This document shows positions 50,530 through 60,069 of a stretch of 64,000 nucleotides of DNA, one piece after another (the first letter of the stretch is position 1; every line of letters begins with the position of its first letter). The position numbers and the translations under genes were made by a program. This DNA comes from GCA-002793235 sp965267355 (GTDB lineage: Bacteria; Bacteroidota; Bacteroidia; Flavobacteriales_E; Vicingaceae). The notes under the pieces were generated by a model that was not told the DNA's origin, made no database searches, and saw only the letters and a list, made by a program, of their open reading frames with translations. The stretch is taken from contig OZ253956.1 of NCBI GenBank assembly GCA_965267355.1, positions 1,798,001-1,862,000 of the forward strand, written 5' to 3'.

Positions 50530-51621
50530 ATGAGCAAAAAAGTAGCATTAATTACAGGTATAACAGGACAAGATGGGGCATATCTTGCAGAACTCTTGTT
50601 AGAAAAAGGGTACGAAGTACATGGAGTAAAAAGAAGGAGTTCTTTGTTTAACACTAATAGGATTGATCACCTTTATCAAGACCAACATGAAGAAAATGTA
50701 AATTTCTTTTTGCATTATGGTGATATGACAGATTCTACTAATCTTATTAGGATAGTACAAGAAGTTCAACCTGATGAAATATACAATTTAGCAGCAATGT
50801 CACACGTACAAGTGTCTTTTGAAACACCTGAATATACTGCTAATGCAGATGCTACTGGGGCTTTAAGATTATTGGAAGCTATTCGTATTTTAGGTTTAGA
50901 AAAGAAAACTAAATTTTATCAGGCTTCAACATCAGAACTTTATGGTAAAGTGGTTGAAACACCACAATCAGAAACAACACCTTTTTATCCTCGAAGTCCC
51001 TATGCAGTTGCAAAACTATATGCATTTTGGATAGTTAAAAATTATCGTGAGGCCTATGACATGTATGCATGTAATGGTATTTTATTTAATCATGAAAGCC
51101 CGCTAAGAGGAGAAACATTTGTAACCAGAAAAATTACCAGAGGTGTTGCTAAAATTAAATTAGGATTACAAAACAAAATATATCTAGGTAACCTTGATGC
51201 TAAAAGAGACTGGGGGCATGCAAAAGATTATGTAGAAGGAATGTGGTTGATGCTACAACAAGATAAAGCAGATGATTATGTATTAGCAACTGGGACAACT
51301 ACTTCTGTGAGGGATTTTGTTACAATGTCATTCAAAGAGGTTGGTATTGAAGTTCAATGGACAGGAGAAGGAGTGAATGAGAAGGGGTTTGATAAGGAAA
51401 CAGGTAATGTTTTAGTTCAGGTAGATCCTCGTTATTTCAGACCAACAGAAGTAGATTTACTTTTAGGAGACCCTTCTAAAGCACAAAAGGAATTAGGTTG
51501 GAAGCATAAGCATGACTTGGCAAGTTTATGTAAAGATATGGTGAAAGCTGATATGGCTTTATTTGAGAAAGAAAAGTATTTAAAAGATGGTGGACATGAT
51601 ATTTTAGATCAATATGAATAA
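50530..51621 (+). CDS. gmd: GDP-mannose 4,6-dehydratase
   Basis: Converts GDP-mannose to GDP-4-keto-6-deoxymannose. 363 residues, full length. TGITGQDGAYLAELLLEKGYEVHGVKRRSSLFNTNRIDHLY is diagnostic, with YNLAAMSHVQVSFETPEYTANADATGALRLLEAIR, active-site Tyr-x-x-x-Lys in SPYAVAKLYAFWI and HESPLRGETFVTRKITRGVAKI further on. It overlaps fcl by 8 bases, giving a two-gene GDP-L-fucose unit. Confidence 0.98.
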   Translation: MSKKVALITGITGQDGAYLAELLLEKGYEVHGVKRRSSLFNTNRIDHLYQDQHEENVNFFLHYGDMTDSTNLIRIVQEVQPDEIYNLAAMSHVQVSFETPEYTANADATGALRLLEAIRILGLEKKTKFYQASTSELYGKVVETPQSETTPFYPRSPYAVAKLYAFWIVKNYREAYDMYACNGILFNHESPLRGETFVTRKITRGVAKIKLGLQNKIYLGNLDAKRDWGHAKDYVEGMWLMLQQDKADDYVLATGTTTSVRDFVTMSFKEVGIEVQWTGEGVNEKGFDKETGNVLVQVDPRYFRPTEVDLLLGDPSKAQKELGWKHKHDLASLCKDMVKADMALFEKEKYLKDGGHDILDQYE

Positions 51622-52546
51622 AAACGATAAAATATATATTGCCGGCCACAGAGGTATGGTTGGTTCAGCCATTGAGCGAAAGCTAAAAAAAGATGGCTTT
51701 ACTAATATTATTACTAAAACTTCAAACGAACTTGACTTGCGCAATCAACAAGCTGTAAATACTTTTTTTGATCAGGAAAAACCTGATTATGTATTTATGA
51801 GTGCAGCTAAAGTGGGTGGTATATTGGCAAACAATATTTATCGAGCAGAATTTATTTATGATAACCTTATGATTGAGTTGAATGTGATTCATGCAGCACA
51901 CTTAAGTAAGGTGAAAAAGCTTTTGTTTTTAGGCTCATCTTGTATTTATCCTAAAATGGCTCCTCAGCCATTAAAAGAAGAGTATTTATTAACTGGTGAA
52001 CTAGAACCAACCAATGAACCTTATGCTATTGCTAAAATTGCTGGTATAAAATTGTGTGAATCTTATAGACGACAATATGGTGATAATTTCATTTCTGTAA
52101 TGCCTACCAACTTATATGGTCCAAACGATAATTACGATCCTGATAATTCTCATTTATTTGCTTCATTTATTAGAAAATTTACTTTGGCTAAAAGAAACAA
52201 TTTAGATGAAATTGAAATTTGGGGAGATGGTTCTCCAAAACGTGAGTTTCTGCATGTTGATGACATGGCTGATGCTTGTTATTTTTTGATGGAAAATTAT
52301 GATGGAGAGGAGATTTTTAATATTGGAACAGGTACAGATGTGAGTGTATTGGAATTGGCTGACGTTATGAAAGAAGTTAGTGGCTTTTCTGGTTCATATA
52401 AATTTGATGAATCAAAACCAAATGGTACCCCTAGAAAACTAATGGATGTATCTAAATTAACTAACTTAGGTTGGAAAGCTAAAATTTCTTTAAAAGAAGG
52501 TGTTAAAAGGGTATTTGAAGATACAAAAGACTATCCTTTTGAATAA
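51614..52546 (+). CDS. fcl: GDP-L-fucose synthase
   Basis: Epimerises and reduces the Gmd product to GDP-L-fucose, the donor for surface fucosylation. 310 residues: GHRGMVGSAIERKLKKDGF (NADPH site), VFMSAAKVGGILANN, FLGSSCIYPKMAPQPLKEEYLLTGELEPTNEPYAIAKIAG with catalytic Ser, Tyr and Lys, and the C-terminal ELADVMKEVSGFSG. It is coupled to gmd. Which glycosyltransferase uses the product is not shown here; candidates lie at both ends of the window. Confidence 0.97.
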   Translation: MNKNDKIYIAGHRGMVGSAIERKLKKDGFTNIITKTSNELDLRNQQAVNTFFDQEKPDYVFMSAAKVGGILANNIYRAEFIYDNLMIELNVIHAAHLSKVKKLLFLGSSCIYPKMAPQPLKEEYLLTGELEPTNEPYAIAKIAGIKLCESYRRQYGDNFISVMPTNLYGPNDNYDPDNSHLFASFIRKFTLAKRNNLDEIEIWGDGSPKREFLHVDDMADACYFLMENYDGEEIFNIGTGTDVSVLELADVMKEVSGFSGSYKFDESKPNGTPRKLMDVSKLTNLGWKAKISLKEGVKRVFEDTKDYPFE

Positions 52547-52699
52547 ATCATCTGTTTAGCATTTCAAGATAATCTTAATTTTTTTGTTAGATTTTTAAAA
52601 TGTAGTAGTCTAATGGTTAATTTTAGGCAACTTTAAGACTTTAGGTATTCGTCCTTAATAAGTCTGTTAAAGCATAAAACTAAACTAATACTATTTACT

Positions 52700-55600
52700 A
52701 TGAAAAAATTAAGCTCAGTCTTATCATTGGTATTATTATCTCAATTTATTTTTGGTCAAAGTGTTATTCAACATCAAATTACTAAACCTTTAAATGTACA
52801 GTCTGTAAAAGGTAAGCAAAAACAAACTACTACTGTAAAAAGTTTAAATAATGCAGCTATTAATGGACAAAAGCTGAAAAGTGAAGTGGTTTTGTTTGAT
52901 TCTAATTATTGGAACGAAATTTCAGAAAGTAGTATTAATAGTTTAGGGAAAAGGGAAATTTTCCCATTAAAGTACAAGACAGTTGAACTTAACATTAATA
53001 AACTAAAACAAGATTTAATTCCTGCTGTTTTAAAATCGGTAACTAATGCTAAAGGAGTAATAATTGATTTGCCAGATCCAGATGGAGGAACATCAAAGTA
53101 CATAGTTTATAAAAATACAACTATGTCTCCTGGTTATCAGGATAAATTTCCTCAAATAAGAACTTATGATGCAATTAGTATAGATAATAAAGGGGAACAT
53201 GGTAAAATAGATGTGACTCAAAGAGGATTTCATGCTATGATTTTCTCTCCTAAACGAACAACATTCTTTATTGATCCTTATCAAAGAGAAGATGTTAAAC
53301 ACTATTTAGTATACTATAAAAAAGACTTTAAAACCAATCAAACAATTGACTGTGGTGTAAAGGGTATTGCTGATGATATACATGATGGAAAAAAATTCAA
53401 AGGTCCAAATGATAAAACTTTGGGTACATGTGATTTAAGGACTTACAGATTGGCACTGGCTGCAACAGGGGAATACACTCAGTATCATGGAGGAACTGTT
53501 CCTGGTGCTGCGGCTGCTCAAGTGACTTCAATGAATCGTGTTAATGGAATATTTGAGAGAGATGCAGCAATAACAATGACTATTATTGCGGGTAACAATG
53601 CAATTATTTATACCAATGGAGCTACTGACCCATATACTAATAATAATGGAGCAGTAATGTTAGGTGAAAACCAAACTAATATTGATGCGGTAATCGGTTC
53701 GGCAAATTATGATATTGGACATGTTTTTAGTACTGGAGGTGGTGGTATCGCTCAACTTTTTTCACCATGTACAGGGAATAAAGCAAGAGGTGTTACAGGT
53801 AGTGCAGCTCCAGTAAATGATCCTTTTGATGTTGATTATGTTGCTCACGAAATGGGACATCAATGGGGAGCAAATCATACACAAAACAATAACTGTAACA
53901 GAAATAATGCTACTGCAATGGAACCAGGTAGTGCTTCTACCATTATGGGGTATGCAGGTATATGTCCACCAAATGTTCAAAATAACAGTGACGATCATTT
54001 TCATGGAATAAATGTTGAGGAATGGTCTAATTTTATTGACGGATTTGGAAGTAGTTGTGCAGTAACAACACCACTAGTTAATAGTAGTCCAACCATTACA
54101 GGAACTAATGCAGCGGGTATAACAATACCTGCGAATACACCATTTGCCTTAACAGCTTTTGCTACTGATCCAGATGGAGATGTTTTGACTTTTTGTTGGG
54201 AACAAATGGATAATCAAGTTACTACTCAGCCCCCACAAGCAACAGCAACAGGAGGGCCTAATTTTAGATCTTATAGTCCTACAACTGATTCTACAAGATA
54301 CTTTCCAAGTCTTACATCTTTAATGGCAGGAGGTCCTTTTACATGGGAAGTGCTCCCATCTGTTACAAGAACAATGAATTTCAGAACTACAGTTAGGGAT
54401 AATTCTCCAGGTGGAGGATGTGTAGATAATATTGATATATCAATAGACATTGATGCAGGTTCAGGTCCGTTTGTGGTAACATATCCTAGTGCTACTGGTA
54501 TTACCTGGACAGGAGCTACTTCTGAAACAGTAACATGGAATGTTGCAAATACAGATAATGCTCCAGTTTCTTGTGCTAATGTTGATATTCTATTATCTAC
54601 TGATGGCGGTTTAACCTTTCCAACTGTTTTAGCATCTGGAGTTCCTAATGATGGTAGTCAAACAGTAACAGTGCCAAATACACCAACTACTACAGCGGTA
54701 ATAATGGTGATTTGTTCTAATGGAACATTCTTTGATATTTCTGATAATGTATTTACAATTGTAGCTTCTACTTTTGATTACACGTTGTCTTCTAATCCTA
54801 CAAGTATTTCTATTTGCCCACCAAATGATGCCGTTTACACTATTGATGTTGGATCTATTGGAGGGTATAATGATCCTGTAACACTATCAGTTTCAGGTTT
54901 ACCTGGAGCGGCTACAGGTACTTTTGCAGCTAACCCTGTTGTACCTGTTGGTTCTACAACATTAACCATTTCAAACACAGGATCTGTTACTCCTGGTACC
55001 TACAGTATTACTGTTTCAGGAAATAGTACTTCAGGTTCTAAATCAATTTCAATTACTTTGATTGTTTCCGATCCAGCACCAAGTGCTGTGACTTTAACAA
55101 GTCCTGCTAATTTAGCTACAGGAGTACCTATGCCAGTAAATTTTAGTTGGACTGCAGCAGCAGGAGCTGGCGTTTTATATGATATTGATATAGCAACAGA
55201 TGTAGCTTTTACAGCTATAGTTGATAATGCAGTTGGTTTAGGAACAAACTCTTATACCTCTTTTGCTTTATCTCCAACTACAACTTATTATTGGAGAGTA
55301 AGGGCTTATAATGGCTGCGGTAGTGCACCATTTTCTTCAACATTTGAGTTTGAGACAGGAATTGCTGCTGGTTGTGATACTTTAAATTTTCCACCTCCGG
55401 GTACACTAACAATATATGGTGGAGCTGGAGTAGGAGGATATGTTTGCGGATGGAATACCTTATATCAAGATGTTTCAAAGGCTGAATATTTTTCTGCTGC
55501 ATCTCATGCTCCATTTACACATGTTACAGGTGGGCTCTTTTACATTTGGAGTGCTGCAGATGGTGGTAATGGTGCAACGGTAGATTTTAATGTTTGGGAT

Positions 55601-58600
55601 GCAACAGGTGCTGGTGGTTCTCCAGGTGCTGTTCTGGGAACGGTTACAGTTCCATTAGCAGCTCTTAATACTAATCCTGCTGGTGCAGAAAATCAAATTT
55701 TTGAAATAATATTTCCAACACCAGTAAACGTTGGTGCAGCTGATTTTTATTTTGGTGTGAATATGAATGGTTTTGCAGCTGGAGATTCTTTAGGCTTTGT
55801 ATCCAATACAGATGGAGATACATCTCCTGCAACAGCATGGGAAGAATGGGGTGCTGGTGCTGGTGGTGGCTGGTATGCATTTGATGATGGTTCTAGTTGG
55901 GGATTAGATATTTCTCAGTTTATGTCGCCTTATATGACTGATGTGCCTCCTACTGCTAATATTACTCCAAGTACTACTACCGTTTGTGAAGGAGATACAA
56001 TTAATTTTGATGGTACATCTTCTACTAATGCAGCAGGTTATAATTGGACATTTAACGGAGGAACACCTGCTAGCTCAACTAATTCGGTAGAAACAGTAAC
56101 TTATAATACTTCAGGTAATTACACGGAGTATTTAGTTGTAGATGGTGCTTGTCAATCAATTGCGATTGATAGTGTTTCTGTTACTGTAAATCCAAGCGAA
56201 GATCCAGCTTTTAGTTACTCTTCTTCTTTGTATTGTACATCAGATGCAGATCCAACTCCTACCATTACTGGAACTACTGGAGGAACATTTACTAGTTCAC
56301 CAGCAGGTTTAACAATAAATTCAAGCACAGGTACTATTGATATAAGTGCAAGTACACCTAATACATATAGTGTGTTATACACTACGCCTGGTCCATCTTG
56401 TCCAGATACAATGTCGGTATTGGTTACTATAAGTATATCGGAAGACGCAACATTCAGTTACTCAGCAGGAAACTATTGTCAGAGTGATGTTGATCCAACC
56501 CCAACCATAAGTGGGACATCAGGCGGAGCCTTTACAAGCACTCCAGCAGGATTAAATATTAATGGTGGTACAGGAACAATAGATTTAAGTGCGAGTACAC
56601 CAAATACTTACACAGTAACTTATACCACAGCAGGAATCTGTCCAGACACGATGGATGTGATGGTGACCATCAATGCAGATGAAGATGCTACCTTTAGTTA
56701 TTCAGCTGCAAGTTACTGTCAAAGTGAAGCAGACCCAATCCCAACCATAAGTGGAACATCAGGCGGAGCCTTTACAAGCACTCCAGCAGGATTAAACATT
56801 AATGGAGGAACAGGCACAATAGACTTGAGTACAAGTACGCCTAACACTTATACAGTAACTTATACCACAACAGGAGCGTGTCCAGATACGATGGATGTAA
56901 CGGTAACGATAAATGCAAACGAAGACGCAACATTCAGTTACTCAGCAGGAAACTATTGTCAGAGTGATGTTGATCCAATCCCAACCATAAGTGGAACAGC
57001 AGGTGGAGCCTTTACAAGCACTCCAGCAGGATTAAATATTAATGGAGGAACAGGTGCTATTGATTTAAGTGCAAGTACGCCTAACACTTATACAGTAACT
57101 TATACCACAGCAGGAATCTGTCCAGATACGATGGATGTGATGGTGACCATCAATGCAGATGAAGATGCAACATTCAATTACTCAGCAGCAAGTTACTGTC
57201 AGAGTGAAGCAGATCCAATCCCAACCATAAGTGGAACATCAGGCGGAGCCTTTACAAGCACTCCAGCAGGATTAAACATTAATGGAGGAACAGGAGCTAT
57301 TGATTTGAGTGCAAGTACGCCTAACACTTATACAGTAACTTATACCACAACAGGAGCGTGTCCAGACACAATGGATGTAACGGTAACGATAAATGCAGAT
57401 GAAGATGCAACATTTAGTTACTCAGCTAGTACCTACTGTGTGACAGGCACTGACCCAACACCAACGATAAGTGGAACTCCAGGAGGAGCATTTACAAGTA
57501 CTCCAGCGGGATTAAATATTAATGGAAGTACAGGTACTATTGATTTAAGTGCTTCTGCTCCTAATTCTTATACGGTAACTTATATTACACCAGGGCCAAC
57601 ATGTCCAGATACTTTAGACATAGTTATTGACATTATCTTGGCACCAAATACTTCTTTTAGTTATGTAGGAACTCCATACTGTGGTGGTTCGGGTACAGCT
57701 TCGGTAACCTATGCACCAGGAGCAACTGGAGGGGTATTTACGGCTACACCTACTGGTTTATCCATTAATTCTTCAAATGGAGATGTTGATTTAGCATTAA
57801 GTACCCCAGGAACATATACTGTGAAAAATCTTATTGCTGCAACGGGAGGTTGTTCAGCTGATTCTTCAACAAGTTCAATAACTATAATTGCACCGGATAC
57901 AGCAGCATTTAGTTATTCATCATCATCTTATTGTCAGAGTGATATGGATCCAATTCCTACTAACACTAGTACAAACACAGGTGCATATACTTCTTCTCCT
58001 ATTGGCTTAGTTATAAATAGCGTAACAGGCACAATAGATTTAAGTGCAAGTACACCAAATACTTATACAGTAACTTACACTACAACAGGAGCTTGTCCAG
58101 ATACGATGGATGTAACGGTAACGATAAATGCAGATGAAGACGCAACATTCAGTTACTCAGCAGGAAACTATTGTCAGAGTGATGTTGATCCAACCCCAAC
58201 CATAAGTGGGACATCAGGCGGAGCCTTTACAAGCACTCCAGCAGGATTAAATATTAATGGAGGAACAGGTGCTATTGATTTAAGTGCAAGTACACCAAAT
58301 ACCTACACAGTAACTTATACCACAGCAGGAATCTGTCCAGACACGATGGATGTGATGGTGACTATCAATGCAGACGAAGATGCAACATTCAGTTACTCAT
58401 CAGCGAGTTACTGTCAAAGTGAGACAGACCCAACCCCAACCATAAGTGGGACATCAGGCGGAGCCTTTACAAGCACTCCAGCAGGATTAAACATTAATGG
58501 AGGAACAGGAGCTATTGATTTGAGTGCAAGTACGCCTAACACTTATACAGTAACTTATACCACAGCAGGAATCTGTCCAGATACGATGGATGTGATGGTG

Positions 58601-60055
58601 ACCATCAATGCAAACGAAGACGCAACATTCAGTTACTCAGCAGGAAACTATTGTCAGAGTGATGTTGATCCAATCCCAACCATAAGTGGAACAGCAGGTG
58701 GAGCCTTTACAAGCTCCCCAGCAGGATTAAATATTAATGCAGGAACAGGTACAATAGATTTGAGTGCGAGCACACCAAATACATATACAGTAACTTACAC
58801 TACAACAGGAGCTTGTCCAGATACGATGGATGTGATGGTGACCATCAATGCAGATGAAGATGCTACCTTTAGTTATTCAGCTGCAAGTTACTGTCAAAGT
58901 GAAGCAGACCCAATCCCAACCATAAGTGGGACATCAGGCGGAGCCTTTACAAGCACTCCAGCAGGATTAAATATTAATGGAGGAACAGGCACAATAGACT
59001 TGAGTGCTTCAACACCTGGAACATATAGTATACTTTATACAACTCCTGGTCCTAATTGTGTTGATACCATGTCAGTAAACATTACAATTAATAATTGCTC
59101 AACACCTCCAGTAGCTGGTTTTAGTGCTTCTGATAGCACATTGTGTATTGGAGATTGTATCAGTTTTACTGATTTAAGTACTAATTCACCTACTAACTGG
59201 ACTTGGTATTTCTTTGGAGCAAGTACTTCAAATTCTAATCAGCAAAACCCAACTAATATTTGTTATAATTCTGCTGGAAGTTTTGACGTAGCATTGGTTG
59301 TTTCAAACTCTGGAGGTCAAGACTCTCTATTTATGTCTGGATTTATTACAGTGAACTCTGACCCAACTGTGGTTGCAAATGCTACTTCAGCTGCTGTGTG
59401 TGATGGTGATTCGGTTACATTAACAGGTAGTGGTGCAGTAAATTACAATTGGAATAATGGAGTAACAGATGGAGTTCCTTTTGTTCCGACTGCTACTAAT
59501 ACTTACAATGTAACAGGTACTGATGCTAATGGATGTTCAAACTCTGATATGATAACAGTGACGGTTAATGCTTTGCCAACTATTGTTGCGAGTAACGATA
59601 CTGCTATTTGTGTAGGTGAGGAAGTTATGATTTCTGCTTCTGGGGGAGCTACATACATTTGGAGTAATGGAGTTAATGGCCAATCTCAAATTGTTTCTCC
59701 AGGTTCATCAACTAGTTATATTGTAACAGGTTCTGATGGAAATGGATGTAGTTCTACTGATGATGTGATGGTAGAAATTGATAATAGTAAATGCTTTAAC
59801 ATTCCTAATGTTTTCTCACCAAATGGTGATGGTAAAAACGATACTTGGGTAATTAGAGGAATTGAAGAGTATCCAGATATTGTGGTTACCATATTTAACC
59901 GCTGGGGAGGTGAAATGTATAAATCCAATGGGTACGATGAACCATGGGATGGAACATACAATGGCACTGATTCGCCATCAGCAACTTATTATTATATCAT
60001 TGATTTAGGTAATGGAAAAGAACCTATTTCAGGAACTGTAAACATAATTAGATAA
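52700..60055 (+). CDS. Giant secreted metzincin protease with tandem repeats and T9SS type B sorting domain
   Basis: A 2451-residue secreted protein. Signal peptide ~1-20 (ending FGQ), then a propeptide-like region to ~215. A reprolysin-like zinc protease follows, with HEMGHQWGANH (His383, Glu384, His387, His393) and a Met-turn STIMGYAGIC. Further domains are Ig-like repeats to ~780, a fibronectin-like domain near 792-890, an unrecognised aromatic-rich domain ~895-1080, a PKD-like domain ~1082-1165, twelve ~80-residue repeats (~1166-2133), a PKD domain and two more Ig-like units. A type B sorting domain closes it (IPNVFSPNGDGKNDTWVI, IFNRWGGEMY, ATYYYIIDLGNGKEPISGTVNI). Only 14 bases separate it from a PorP/SprF-family gene. 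Confidence 0.93.
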   Translation: MKKLSSVLSLVLLSQFIFGQSVIQHQITKPLNVQSVKGKQKQTTTVKSLNNAAINGQKLKSEVVLFDSNYWNEISESSINSLGKREIFPLKYKTVELNINKLKQDLIPAVLKSVTNAKGVIIDLPDPDGGTSKYIVYKNTTMSPGYQDKFPQIRTYDAISIDNKGEHGKIDVTQRGFHAMIFSPKRTTFFIDPYQREDVKHYLVYYKKDFKTNQTIDCGVKGIADDIHDGKKFKGPNDKTLGTCDLRTYRLALAATGEYTQYHGGTVPGAAAAQVTSMNRVNGIFERDAAITMTIIAGNNAIIYTNGATDPYTNNNGAVMLGENQTNIDAVIGSANYDIGHVFSTGGGGIAQLFSPCTGNKARGVTGSAAPVNDPFDVDYVAHEMGHQWGANHTQNNNCNRNNATAMEPGSASTIMGYAGICPPNVQNNSDDHFHGINVEEWSNFIDGFGSSCAVTTPLVNSSPTITGTNAAGITIPANTPFALTAFATDPDGDVLTFCWEQMDNQVTTQPPQATATGGPNFRSYSPTTDSTRYFPSLTSLMAGGPFTWEVLPSVTRTMNFRTTVRDNSPGGGCVDNIDISIDIDAGSGPFVVTYPSATGITWTGATSETVTWNVANTDNAPVSCANVDILLSTDGGLTFPTVLASGVPNDGSQTVTVPNTPTTTAVIMVICSNGTFFDISDNVFTIVASTFDYTLSSNPTSISICPPNDAVYTIDVGSIGGYNDPVTLSVSGLPGAATGTFAANPVVPVGSTTLTISNTGSVTPGTYSITVSGNSTSGSKSISITLIVSDPAPSAVTLTSPANLATGVPMPVNFSWTAAAGAGVLYDIDIATDVAFTAIVDNAVGLGTNSYTSFALSPTTTYYWRVRAYNGCGSAPFSSTFEFETGIAAGCDTLNFPPPGTLTIYGGAGVGGYVCGWNTLYQDVSKAEYFSAASHAPFTHVTGGLFYIWSAADGGNGATVDFNVWDATGAGGSPGAVLGTVTVPLAALNTNPAGAENQIFEIIFPTPVNVGAADFYFGVNMNGFAAGDSLGFVSNTDGDTSPATAWEEWGAGAGGGWYAFDDGSSWGLDISQFMSPYMTDVPPTANITPSTTTVCEGDTINFDGTSSTNAAGYNWTFNGGTPASSTNSVETVTYNTSGNYTEYLVVDGACQSIAIDSVSVTVNPSEDPAFSYSSSLYCTSDADPTPTITGTTGGTFTSSPAGLTINSSTGTIDISASTPNTYSVLYTTPGPSCPDTMSVLVTISISEDATFSYSAGNYCQSDVDPTPTISGTSGGAFTSTPAGLNINGGTGTIDLSASTPNTYTVTYTTAGICPDTMDVMVTINADEDATFSYSAASYCQSEADPIPTISGTSGGAFTSTPAGLNINGGTGTIDLSTSTPNTYTVTYTTTGACPDTMDVTVTINANEDATFSYSAGNYCQSDVDPIPTISGTAGGAFTSTPAGLNINGGTGAIDLSASTPNTYTVTYTTAGICPDTMDVMVTINADEDATFNYSAASYCQSEADPIPTISGTSGGAFTSTPAGLNINGGTGAIDLSASTPNTYTVTYTTTGACPDTMDVTVTINADEDATFSYSASTYCVTGTDPTPTISGTPGGAFTSTPAGLNINGSTGTIDLSASAPNSYTVTYITPGPTCPDTLDIVIDIILAPNTSFSYVGTPYCGGSGTASVTYAPGATGGVFTATPTGLSINSSNGDVDLALSTPGTYTVKNLIAATGGCSADSSTSSITIIAPDTAAFSYSSSSYCQSDMDPIPTNTSTNTGAYTSSPIGLVINSVTGTIDLSASTPNTYTVTYTTTGACPDTMDVTVTINADEDATFSYSAGNYCQSDVDPTPTISGTSGGAFTSTPAGLNINGGTGAIDLSASTPNTYTVTYTTAGICPDTMDVMVTINADEDATFSYSSASYCQSETDPTPTISGTSGGAFTSTPAGLNINGGTGAIDLSASTPNTYTVTYTTAGICPDTMDVMVTINANEDATFSYSAGNYCQSDVDPIPTISGTAGGAFTSSPAGLNINAGTGTIDLSASTPNTYTVTYTTTGACPDTMDVMVTINADEDATFSYSAASYCQSEADPIPTISGTSGGAFTSTPAGLNINGGTGTIDLSASTPGTYSILYTTPGPNCVDTMSVNITINNCSTPPVAGFSASDSTLCIGDCISFTDLSTNSPTNWTWYFFGASTSNSNQQNPTNICYNSAGSFDVALVVSNSGGQDSLFMSGFITVNSDPTVVANATSAAVCDGDSVTLTGSGAVNYNWNNGVTDGVPFVPTATNTYNVTGTDANGCSNSDMITVTVNALPTIVASNDTAICVGEEVMISASGGATYIWSNGVNGQSQIVSPGSSTSYIVTGSDGNGCSSTDDVMVEIDNSKCFNIPNVFSPNGDGKNDTWVIRGIEEYPDIVVTIFNRWGGEMYKSNGYDEPWDGTYNGTDSPSATYYYIIDLGNGKEPISGTVNIIR
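56195..59095 (+). repeat. Twelve tandem ~240-bp repeat units inside the giant protease gene
   Basis: Units start near 56195, 56438, 56678, 56918, 57158, 57398, 57641, 57890, 58133, 58373, 58613 and 58853, most exactly 240 bp long. The encoded unit starts EDATFSYS-, has YC near position 13, then PTPTISGTSGGAFTSTPAGL and later CPDTMDV. Units 2-5 and 9-12 are near identical at DNA level, while 1 and 6-8 are more diverged. Every unit keeps two Cys. Confidence 0.95.
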
Positions 60056-60069
60056 AAGGAGGAATTGCT
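60056..60069 (+). promoter_or_regulatory. Unusually strong Shine-Dalgarno before the PorP/SprF gene
   Basis: AAGGAGG at 60056-60062 ends 7 bases before the ATG at 60070. Most genes in this window have no such motif. It sits in the 14-base gap after the giant protease stop, so it may let ribosomes start efficiently on the second cistron. Confidence 0.7.

Noticed and set aside
53762..54004. Open frames on both strands over the protease zinc site
   Set aside because: Out-of-frame shadows of the giant gene; composition follows its codons.
56195..59095. CRISPR-like array
   Set aside because: Repeats are 240 bp, in frame and protein-coding, without spacers.
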